From positions 1 through 6,697 of the forward strand of contig JAISAX010000426.1 of assembly GCA_031266495.1 (NCBI GenBank): a stretch of 6,697 bases of DNA, in the 5' to 3' direction. The DNA comes from Opitutaceae bacterium (GTDB lineage Bacteria; Verrucomicrobiota; Verrucomicrobiae; Opitutales; Opitutaceae). This document shows, in pieces, positions 1-4,723 of the stretch (the stretch's first letter is position 1; each line of letters opens with the position of its first letter). Below the pieces are notes generated by a model. The model saw nothing but the letters and a program-made list of their open reading frames with translations. It ran no database searches and was not told the DNA's origin. A program made the translations under genes and the position numbers.

Positions 1-1
1 G

Positions 2-544
2 CTCGCCGCCGACATCGACGCAGGCAAAACCAAAACCCTGATTGTCATCAACGAAGACCTCACCTCTGCCGATCTCGCGCCCGGCCTCACCGCCGACCAA
101 CTGGGCCAAGTCACGATTATCTATCTCGGCACGCACGCCAACGCCACCAGTGTCGCCGCCAAAGTCGTGCTCCCCACGCTCACCGTTTTCGAGAAAGCCG
201 GCAGTTTTGTTAATCAGCAATTCCGCCTGCAAACCTTTGGGAAAGCCATCCCCGGTCCATCCGGAGCGCACGACGATCTCCTCGTCCTGACAAAACTCGT
301 TGCCGCCATCAGCATCAGCCACAATGGCAGTAGCAGTGGCGCAGACGTCGTCGGCAAACAGCCCCCCCCCCCCCCCCCGACCCTCGCCGCCATCCGGGAA
401 TCGCTCGCCGCCGAAGTCCCGGCGCTCGCCGGTCTCGCCCGCTCCGCCATCCCCGACACCGGCCTCGTCCTTGATGCCGCACCGTGGTCCGCGCTGCCCT
501 TCCCGGAAGGCGCCTCCCTCCACTACAAGCCTGCGACCACCTGA
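2..544 (+). CDS. nuoG: NADH-quinone oxidoreductase subunit G (NuoG), C-terminal fragment
   Basis: The frame is open from base 2 to a TGA at 542-544, giving the last 180 residues of a larger protein whose start lies left of the window. NuoG is the large iron-sulfur subunit of the complex I peripheral arm; it carries Fe-S clusters near its N-terminus and a molybdopterin-oxidoreductase-like fold in the rest. What is visible here is typical of that fold: 'VVLPTLTVFEKAGSFVNQQF' at fragment residues 55-74 matches the family's VLP-x-E-x-GTFxN pattern, followed by RLQ and a segment resembling the domain's late part. Upstream Fe-S motifs cannot be seen. A six-proline stretch (121-126) is encoded by a 17-C run; the frame is coherent on both sides of it, but the tail after residue 105 is poorly conserved in the family. 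The nuoH start follows 58 nt after the stop, consistent with an operon. Assignment rests on the VLP motif and on the immediately following nuoHIJK. Confidence 0.85.
   Translation, partial: LAADIDAGKTKTLIVINEDLTSADLAPGLTADQLGQVTIIYLGTHANATSVAAKVVLPTLTVFEKAGSFVNQQFRLQTFGKAIPGPSGAHDDLLVLTKLVAAISISHNGSSSGADVVGKQPPPPPPTLAAIRESLAAEVPALAGLARSAIPDTGLVLDAAPWSALPFPEGASLHYKPATT
362..378 (+). repeat. 17-nt poly-C homopolymer inside nuoG
   Basis: Seventeen consecutive C residues lie within the nuoG reading frame and encode, with the following G, six prolines. The frame before and after is the same, so the run as written does not break the gene. A run of this length is prone to both replication slippage and sequencing or assembly error, and the right end of the window shows a similar artificial-looking C run. 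The exact length should be treated as unreliable. Confidence 0.9.
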
Positions 545-602
545 CGAAGACCGGACCCGCGCTCTTCATCCGCACCTCGCATTCCGCAATCCGCATTTCC
601 TC

Positions 603-1784
603 ATGTTCGCCACTCTCGCCGACTTCTACTTCAACCTCCCGCTGCTCCTCCGCCTCGTCATCCAGGGCGGCGCCGTGATCCTGTTCATGTTCCCCGTGGC
701 CGCCGCCTGTTCGATGGCCGAACGCAAAATCGCCGCGTGGATCCAGGACCGCCCCGGGCCCAACCGCACCAGCACGCCGCTGCTCTCCTGGATCCCGGTC
801 CTCGGCCCGCTCCTCAAACGCTTCGGCATCATGCAACTCATGGCCGACGGCGGCAAATTCCTCTTCAAGGAAGACCCCGTCCCCCGCTTCGTCGAAAAAC
901 TCTACTTCATCGCCGCGCCCATCGTGGCCATGGTGCCCGCGCTCTGCACCGTCACCGTCGTCCCCTTCGGCGCGTACATCAACGCCGCCGGCGACCTTGT
1001 CCCGCTCGTCCTCGCCAATGTCGATGTCGGCCTCCTCGCCGTGTTCGCCGTCTCCTCGCTCGCCGTCTATTCGCAGATCCTCGCCGGCTGGGCCTCCCGC
1101 TCCAAATACTCGTTCCTCGGCGGCGTCCGCGCCTCGGCCCAGCTCATCTCCTACGAACTCTCGATGACGCTCAGCGTCCTGCCAGTGTTCCTCTGGATCA
1201 ACGGCCCCCTCGCCGGTGAATCCTCCGACGGGTTCGCCGGTTCTCTAAGCCTCTTCCGCGCTGTGCAGTTCCAGACGCAACCCGGCTTCCAGGGCGGCGC
1301 ATGGTTCATCTTCATCATGCCCGTCTCGGCGCTGATTTTCCTCGTCGCCCTCTTTGCCGAAACCAACCGCCAGCCCTTCGACACCGTCGAATCCGAAGCC
1401 GACCTCGTGAACAGCTTCGCCTCCGAATACGGCGCCTACAAATGGTCGCTCTTCTACGTGGCCGAGTACTGCCACATGCTCGTCGGCTCGGCGGTCTTCG
1501 TGCTCCTGTTCTTCGGAGGCTGGAATCCGCTGCCCTGGGTCATGAGCCTCGCCGACCTCGCCACCTGGCTGCACATCGCCGACATCCCGCTGCTCACCGG
1601 CATCCTCGGCATCGTCATCTTTGTCGGCAAGGTGCTCGGCATGATCTTTTTCTTCATGTGGGTGCGCTGGACGCTCCCGCGCTTCCGCTACGACCAGGTC
1701 ATGAACCTCGGCTGGAGAAAACTCCTCCCGCTGGCCATCGCCAATCTCGTCGCCTACACGCTCGGGATTGCCTTCATCCACTAA
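603..1784 (+). CDS. nuoH: NADH-quinone oxidoreductase subunit H (NuoH)
   Basis: The product is a 393-aa multi-spanning membrane protein, the ND1 homologue that links the peripheral and membrane arms of complex I and forms part of the quinone-binding chamber. Family hallmarks are in the expected order: AERKIAAWIQDRPGPNR (39-55), then MQLMADGGKFLFKED (77-91), AGWASRSKYSFLGGVRASAQ (161-180) with SYE at 183-185, AETNRQPFD (252-260) with acidic E263 and E265, EYGAYKW (275-281), and the C-terminal RxTLPRFRYDQVMNLGWRKLLP pattern (355-376). It is longer than the roughly 325-aa E. coli protein; extra residues lie between GPNR and MQLMADGGK (about 57-75), around 200-230 and around 305-335. The ATG at 603 was chosen because MFATLADFYFNLPLLLRLVI begins the first membrane helix; the frame is open upstream but that stretch is proline/arginine-rich out-of-frame nuoG sequence. 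No Shine-Dalgarno is visible; the leader is pyrimidine-rich. Confidence 0.96.
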   Translation: MFATLADFYFNLPLLLRLVIQGGAVILFMFPVAAACSMAERKIAAWIQDRPGPNRTSTPLLSWIPVLGPLLKRFGIMQLMADGGKFLFKEDPVPRFVEKLYFIAAPIVAMVPALCTVTVVPFGAYINAAGDLVPLVLANVDVGLLAVFAVSSLAVYSQILAGWASRSKYSFLGGVRASAQLISYELSMTLSVLPVFLWINGPLAGESSDGFAGSLSLFRAVQFQTQPGFQGGAWFIFIMPVSALIFLVALFAETNRQPFDTVESEADLVNSFASEYGAYKWSLFYVAEYCHMLVGSAVFVLLFFGGWNPLPWVMSLADLATWLHIADIPLLTGILGIVIFVGKVLGMIFFFMWVRWTLPRFRYDQVMNLGWRKLLPLAIANLVAYTLGIAFIH

Positions 1785-1827
1785 TCGCCAAACGCTCGAC
1801 AACCGCCTGCCACCTTACTTCTCCGCC

Positions 1828-2367
1828 ATGTCCGTCATCCAGGTAGAACGAAAACCGCTCACGCTGCTCGAGCGCACCTACATCCCGCAGATCGTCGGCG
1901 GGCTGAAAACCACGCTCAAGCACATGGTCGCGAAGCCCCTGACGCTGGAGTATCCCGAACAGCGCCCCGAGATCCCCCCCGGCTACCGCGGCGCGCCCAC
2001 GCTGGTTTACGATCCGCACGGACGCGAGAAGTGCGTCTCCTGCCAGCTTTGTGAATTCGTCTGCCCGCCCAGGGCCATCCGCATCACGCCCGGCGAGATT
2101 CCCGCCGACGATCCCAACGCGCACGTCGAGAAGCGCCCGCAGGAATTCGAGATCGACATGCTCCGCTGCATTTACTGCGGCCTTTGCCAAGAAGTCTGCC
2201 CCGAGGAGGCGATCTGGCTACAAAACCGGTACACCCTCACCGGCTACACCCGCGAGGAGTTCGTGAACAACAAACAGAAACTCTACGCAATGGGCGGCAC
2301 CCTCCCCGACGAACACTTCAAGTGGGACAAGAAAAGAAAGGCTGAAAGCCTGAAGGCTGAAGGCTGA
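1828..2367 (+). CDS. nuoI: NADH-quinone oxidoreductase subunit I (NuoI), 2x[4Fe-4S] protein
   Basis: This 179-aa protein carries the two ferredoxin-type clusters (N6a and N6b in complex I nomenclature) that pass electrons from NuoG toward cluster N2 and quinone. Both CxxCxxCxxxCP motifs are complete: C69, C72, C75, C79 ([12 protein letters not shown]) and C114, C117, C120, C124 ([12 protein letters not shown]). The N-terminal helix region (about 10-40) and [15 protein letters not shown] are family-typical. The ATG at 1828 was chosen; the frame is open further upstream, but those codons lie over the nuoH stop and encode nothing family-like. The gap to nuoH is 43 nt with no clear ribosome binding site. 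The C-terminus is odd: after KWDKKRK the last residues (AESLKAEG) and the TGA stop are encoded by a GGCTGAAAGCCTGAAGGC-type repeat, so the original tail may have been replaced or extended by the repeat. Confidence 0.96.
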   Translation: MSVIQVERKPLTLLERTYIPQIVGGLKTTLKHMVAKPLTLEYPEQRPEIPPGYRGAPTLVYDPHGREKCVSCQLCEFVCPPRAIRITPGEIPADDPNAHVEKRPQEFEIDMLRCIYCGLCQEVCPEEAIWLQNRYTLTGYTREEFVNNKQKLYAMGGTLPDEHFKWDKKRKAESLKAEG

Positions 2368-2475
2368 AGGCGGGAAAAAACCGCCGCGAACACCGAACCA
2401 CTTCACATCCACCCTTCCGTCTTTCTGCCTTCAGCCTTTCGCCTTCTGCATTCTGCCTTCAGCTTTCAGCCTTTC
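2336..2475. repeat. Imperfect inverted repeat spanning the nuoI end and the nuoI-nuoJ gap
   Basis: The left arm GAAAGGCTGAAAG (2336-2348) is the exact reverse complement of CTTTCAGCCTTTC (2463-2475). A second arm, AAGGCTGAAGGC (2353-2364), is the exact reverse complement of GCCTTCAGCCTT (2427-2438). The arms thus contain several variants of one short unit, AGCCTTTC or AGCCTTC, on opposite strands. The nuoI stop codon is inside the left arm and the right arm ends 5 nt before the nuoJ ATG. In RNA this could fold into an extended imperfect stem that hides the nuoJ start region or protects the message; that role is inference. Confidence 0.8.
2369..2385 (+). other. Small hairpin (GGCGG/CCGCC) two bases after the nuoI stop-codon region
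   Basis: GGCGG at 2369-2373 can pair with CCGCC at 2381-2385 around a GAAAAAA loop. It lies in the loop of the larger inverted repeat. There is no T-run after it (GCGAACACC follows), so it is not a standard intrinsic terminator; nuoJ is expected to be read through from nuoI. A processing or attenuation element is possible but unsupported. Confidence 0.45.
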
Positions 2476-2480
2476 TGCCC
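2463..2480 (+). promoter_or_regulatory. nuoJ leader element shared with nuoL
   Basis: CTTTCAGCCTTTC (2463-2475) followed by five bases and the nuoJ ATG. The identical 13-mer at the identical distance precedes the nuoL ATG (4706-4718). It occupies the place where a Shine-Dalgarno site would be expected and is pyrimidine-rich instead. A role in translation initiation, for example through ribosomal protein S1 contacts with unstructured pyrimidine-rich RNA, is conceivable; equally it may be only a dispersed repeat. Confidence 0.5.
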
Positions 2481-2990
2481 ATGTCCGACATCTTCTTCTA
2501 CGTTTTCTCCGTGCTGACCCTGGCCTGCGGCCTCGGTGTGGTGTTCAACAAAAACACCGTCACCTCGGCTCTCTGCCTGCTGGGCGTCCTCGTGAGCCTC
2601 GCCGGCATTTTTGTCCTGCTCGAAGCCTTCCTCCTGGCGGTGCTGCTCATCTTCGTGTACGCGGGCGCGGTCGTGGCGCTGTTCCTCTTCATCGTCATGC
2701 TCACCGATGCCGCCGGCGGCGACCGCCGGCGATTCAGCAAAGGCACGCTCTTCGCCGGCACGATCGCCGCCGGCCTGCTCCTCATCGGCCTTGCCTCCAT
2801 CGGGCTCTACGGCTCCTTCGACACCGTCGCCCCGGCTGCCAGCCCCGGCTCCACGCTCCGCATCTACGGACAGGAACTTTTCACGACCTACCTGCTCCCC
2901 GTGCAGATCGTCGGTTTCCTGCTCCTCATCGCCATGCTCGGCGTGATCGTCATCAGCAAAAAATTCACCGCCGGTTCCCCTCAGCCTTAA
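2481..2990 (+). CDS. nuoJ: NADH-quinone oxidoreductase subunit J (NuoJ)
   Basis: The product is a 169-aa membrane subunit (ND6 homologue) with about five hydrophobic helices, at roughly 3-22, 27-46, 50-74, 88-110 and 137-158. The signature of the family's third helix, [17 protein letters not shown] (60-76), is present; in complex I structures this helix contains a pi-bulge and takes part in coupling quinone chemistry to proton pumping. The loop after residue 76 is short and charged, and the 111-136 segment is polar, as usual for this subunit. The start at 2481 directly follows a repeat-rich pyrimidine leader; the nearest AG-rich stretch is far upstream in the inverted-repeat arm, so no Shine-Dalgarno is evident. 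The gap of 113 nt to nuoI is the largest within the operon here. nuoK begins 27 nt after the nuoJ stop. Confidence 0.95.
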   Translation: MSDIFFYVFSVLTLACGLGVVFNKNTVTSALCLLGVLVSLAGIFVLLEAFLLAVLLIFVYAGAVVALFLFIVMLTDAAGGDRRRFSKGTLFAGTIAAGLLLIGLASIGLYGSFDTVAPAASPGSTLRIYGQELFTTYLLPVQIVGFLLLIAMLGVIVISKKFTAGSPQP

Positions 2991-3016
2991 GTCCCTTCCG
3001 TCCCATTCCAAACACC

Positions 3017-3325
3017 ATGCCACTCATCGGACTCAACGAATACCTTTACCTGAGCGCCGCCCTTTTCGCCATCGGCTTCCTCGGCGTCCTCGTCCGCAAG
3101 AACACGCTCGTGATCTACATGTGCCTCGAACTCATGCTCGTGGCCGCCACGGTCGCGCTCGTGGCCTTCTCCCGCTACAACGGCACCATGAGCGGCAACA
3201 TTTTCGTGTTCTTCATCCTCACGGTGGCCGCCGCCGAGGTGGCGGTCGGCCTCGCCATCATCGTGGCCCTCTTCCGTCAGCGCCAGACCATCGACGTCAC
3301 CAAACTCAACGCCCTGAAAAACTGA
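3017..3325 (+). CDS. nuoK: NADH-quinone oxidoreductase subunit K (NuoK)
   Basis: This 102-aa protein has three membrane helices (about 9-25, 31-51 and 62-86) and matches the ND4L/NuoK family in length and layout. The two membrane-embedded glutamates needed for proton translocation are visible: E38 in MCLELML and E74 in [11 protein letters not shown], corresponding to E36 and E72 of E. coli NuoK. The AAAEVAVGL stretch is the most diagnostic part. The ATG at 3017 gives [17 protein letters not shown], normal for the family. The TGA stop at 3323-3325 is the first three bases of a direct repeat that is found again at the end of the methyltransferase gene. In an uninterrupted operon nuoL would follow; here a restriction-modification pair intervenes. 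Confidence 0.96.
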   Translation: MPLIGLNEYLYLSAALFAIGFLGVLVRKNTLVIYMCLELMLVAATVALVAFSRYNGTMSGNIFVFFILTVAAAEVAVGLAIIVALFRQRQTIDVTKLNALKN

Positions 3326-3350
3326 TCCCGGAAACCTGATCCCGGAAACC
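3323..3350 (+). repeat. Perfect 14-bp tandem duplication at the nuoK stop codon
   Basis: TGATCCCGGAAACC occurs twice in a row, at 3323-3336 and 3337-3350, with no mismatch. The first copy supplies the nuoK stop codon. A diverged copy of the same unit starts on the methyltransferase stop at 4636. Confidence 0.92.
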
Positions 3351-3368
3351 GTCACGCGCACCCTCCAC
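3337..3368 (+). repeat. Left copy of the direct repeat flanking the R-M pair
   Basis: These 32 bases, from TGATCCCGGAAA to the final CCCTCCAC, align with 4636-4669: 28 of 32 positions agree by hand alignment, plus a 2-bp GC insertion in the right copy. The left copy ends 9 nt before the endonuclease ATG. Confidence 0.85.
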
Positions 3369-3377
3369 CTGTCGCAC

Positions 3378-3971
3378 ATGGTCACCACGCACATACCAAA
3401 AGATATTCAGGACAAATTTGAAGTCCATGAATGGCGCCATGCCTCGGCTATCCTTAAAACCGACTTTCCTTCCGAGTGGGCCGACCTCTGCGACGTTCTT
3501 TCCCGATTCCGCCTCTGCAAAAGTTTCCTGGCCCAAGGCGGCGGCAACAAATCGCAAATCTCCCTCTGGTTCGATGAACACCTGAACAAGGCAAAAGGCT
3601 GGGTTGAAAAAAAATTCGAGACGAAAGTTGTTGTCGATGGCCACGAAATGGAAAGCCCCACGCATTCCATCGACTGTTTCAAGAACCGGGTGGCACTCGA
3701 ACTCGAATGGAACAACAAAGACCCGTTTTTTGACCGCGACCTGAACAACTTCCGGCTCCTCTTCGAACTGCGTGCCATCTCGACAGGAATTCTCGTCACT
3801 CGCTGCGATTCCCTCCAGGCCATCTTCGATTCATTGGGACGCGGCAAGTCTTACGGCGAATCGACAACCCACATGCGCAAGCTGCTGCCCAAAATAGAAG
3901 GTGGCGGAGCCGGGGGATGTCCTGTTCTGGTTTTTGGCATCAAGGAGGCGCTATACGATGAGCACTGTTAA
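3378..3971 (+). CDS. Putative Type II restriction endonuclease, BglII-like family
   Basis: The 197-aa soluble product probably cleaves DNA at an unmethylated target site. Residues 99-126 hold the diagnostic block: D99 (in SIDCFKNRV), then E108 and E110 (in ALELEWN), then NNKDPFFDRDLNNFR. The spacing D-x8-E-x-E equals the BglII active site (D84, E93, Q95), with Glu in place of the last Gln; both are variants of the PD-(D/E)xK fold. The C-terminal part (139-193, LVTRCDSL to VLVFGIKEAL) would finish the core. At 197 aa it is a little shorter than BglII (about 223 aa). The ATG at 3378 was chosen because the repeat sequence lies just before it; there is no Shine-Dalgarno. It overlaps the methyltransferase start by 14 nt, the layout of a paired R-M unit. 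An A8 run (3607-3614) lies upstream of the catalytic codons. The family call is from memory of the motif; specificity cannot be read. No controller (C) gene is nearby. Confidence 0.78.
   Translation: MVTTHIPKDIQDKFEVHEWRHASAILKTDFPSEWADLCDVLSRFRLCKSFLAQGGGNKSQISLWFDEHLNKAKGWVEKKFETKVVVDGHEMESPTHSIDCFKNRVALELEWNNKDPFFDRDLNNFRLLFELRAISTGILVTRCDSLQAIFDSLGRGKSYGESTTHMRKLLPKIEGGGAGGCPVLVFGIKEALYDEHC
3942..3948 (+). promoter_or_regulatory. Strong Shine-Dalgarno site for the methyltransferase
   Basis: AAGGAGG lies 9 nt before the ATG at 3958 and inside the 3' end of the endonuclease gene. It fixes the methyltransferase start at 3958 rather than the upstream in-frame GTG at 3901. It is the only canonical ribosome binding site seen in front of any gene in the window. 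Confidence 0.8.
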
Positions 3972-4638
3972 CATCACCCAACCGACACCTGCCGATGACC
4001 TGCTGGCCAAGGCCAGCAAACGTTATTCCACGATCCTTGCCGATCCGCCGTGGCAATTTCAAAACCGGACGGGCAAAATGGCCCCCGAACACAAACGCCT
4101 GCTCCGTTATCCGACCATGGAACTCAAGGAAATCATGGAGTTGCCCGTGCCCAGGCTGGCCGCAGCCAAATCGCACCTCTACCTCTGGGTTCCCAACGCG
4201 CTTCTTCAGGAAGGCCTTGAGGTAATGGAAGCCTGGGGCTTCACCTACAAGTCCAACCTCGTCTGGTACAAAACCCGCAAGGATGGCGGCCCCGACGGAC
4301 GCGGCGTCGGCTTTTATTTTCGCAACGTCACCGAACTGGTTCTGTTCGGCGTGCGCGGCAGCATGCGCACCCTCCAGCCAGGCCGCACGCAAGTCAACCT
4401 CCTCGCCACCCGCAAACGCGAACACTCGCGCAAACCGGATGAACTCTACGATCTCATCGAAGCCTGTTCCCCCGGCCCGCACCTCGAACTCTTCGCCCGT
4501 TTCCCCCGCTCCGGCTGGGATCAATGGGGCAATGAAGACGTCGAAAACAACTCGCTGCATGGCGTCGCACTTCGCAATGGCCATGCCGATCCCCAATTGC
4601 GCCTCCTCGAAGCGCCACTCCTTTACCGCGGCATTTGA
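3958..4638 (+). CDS. MT-A70 family DNA adenine N6-methyltransferase
   Basis: The 226-aa product probably transfers a methyl group from S-adenosylmethionine to the N6 of adenine, protecting the host from the adjacent endonuclease. The catalytic tetrad DPPW is at residues 29-32 (ILADPPWQF). Other MT-A70 features follow in order: LYLWVPN (74-80), the EAWGFTYKSNLVWYKT segment (91-106), GFYFRNVTELVLFGVRG (118-134), and HSRKPDELYDLIEACSPGP (156-174) leading into LELFARFPRSGWDQWGNE (176-193), the C-terminal cofactor-binding end typical of bacterial and phage members. The start at 3958 is set by the AAGGAGG nine bases upstream; the gene overlaps the endonuclease by 14 nt, suggesting coupled translation. 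The TGA stop opens the right-hand direct repeat. Alone, such a protein could be an orphan or phage methylase; the neighbouring endonuclease makes an R-M role more likely. Target sequence unknown. Confidence 0.9.
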   Translation: MSTVNITQPTPADDLLAKASKRYSTILADPPWQFQNRTGKMAPEHKRLLRYPTMELKEIMELPVPRLAAAKSHLYLWVPNALLQEGLEVMEAWGFTYKSNLVWYKTRKDGGPDGRGVGFYFRNVTELVLFGVRGSMRTLQPGRTQVNLLATRKREHSRKPDELYDLIEACSPGPHLELFARFPRSGWDQWGNEDVENNSLHGVALRNGHADPQLRLLEAPLLYRGI

Positions 4639-4669
4639 TCCCGGAAATCCTTACGCGCGCGCCCTCCAC
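4636..4669 (+). repeat. Right copy of the direct repeat flanking the R-M pair
   Basis: These 34 bases start on the methyltransferase TGA (TGATCCCGGAAATCC...) and end in CCCTCCAC, matching 3337-3368 with four mismatches and a 2-bp length difference in the ACGCGC part. If the cassette is an insertion, this copy together with the nuoL leader to its right is the likely original nuoK-nuoL junction. Confidence 0.85.
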
Positions 4670-4677
4670 ACGCCCAT

Positions 4678-4723
4678 TTCAGCCTTTCAGCCTTCAGCCT
4701 TTTTTCTTTCAGCCTTTCCGCAC
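4678..4723 (+). repeat. Pyrimidine-rich AGCC(T)TTC repeat array in the nuoL leader
   Basis: The nuoL leader holds TTTCAGCC at 4677-4684 followed by TTTCAGCC, TTCAGCC, a T-rich stretch, and CTTTCAGCCTTTC at 4706-4718, five bases before the ATG. The same units appear in the nuoI-nuoJ gap. There is no purine-rich ribosome binding site. It may be a dispersed intergenic repeat family of this genome or a translation-leader element. Confidence 0.75.

Larger units (their letters stand above)
3323..4669 (+). mobile_element. Putative restriction-modification cassette inserted between nuoK and nuoL
   Basis: The segment contains the endonuclease and methyltransferase genes and is bounded on both sides by copies of a roughly 32-34 bp imperfect direct repeat. 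It splits nuoK from nuoL, which are adjacent in ordinary nuo operons. No transposase, integrase, terminal inverted repeats or tRNA gene is present, so it is not an insertion sequence or an integrase-driven island. The arrangement resembles insertion with target duplication, a mode reported for R-M genes in Helicobacter pylori. The endonuclease gene appears less GC-biased than its nuo neighbours, which supports transfer. The insertion itself is inferred, not shown; it needs a relative lacking it. Confidence 0.6.

Noticed and set aside
300..602. Open frame upstream of nuoH, giving a 494-aa extended protein
   Set aside because: The added residues are proline/arginine/serine-rich low-complexity translation of nuoG in another frame; NuoH homology begins at the ATG at 603.
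2369..2385. Rho-independent terminator after nuoI
   Set aside because: The GGCGG/CCGCC stem is short and no T-run follows; termination here would separate co-operonic nuo genes.
3901..3957. GTG start 57 nt upstream for the methyltransferase
   Set aside because: The AAGGAGG is positioned for the ATG at 3958, and the extra residues would only be the nuclease's 3' end in another frame.
3323..4669. CRISPR, toxin-antitoxin or transposon explanation for the nuoK-nuoL insert
   Set aside because: There are no regularly spaced repeats, no transposase or integrase and no terminal inverted repeats; the two gene products carry nuclease and DPPW methylase motifs instead.
4283..4723. Upstream extension of nuoL through the methyltransferase gene
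   Set aside because: It is the out-of-frame shadow of the methyltransferase; the NuoL first helix starts at 4724.
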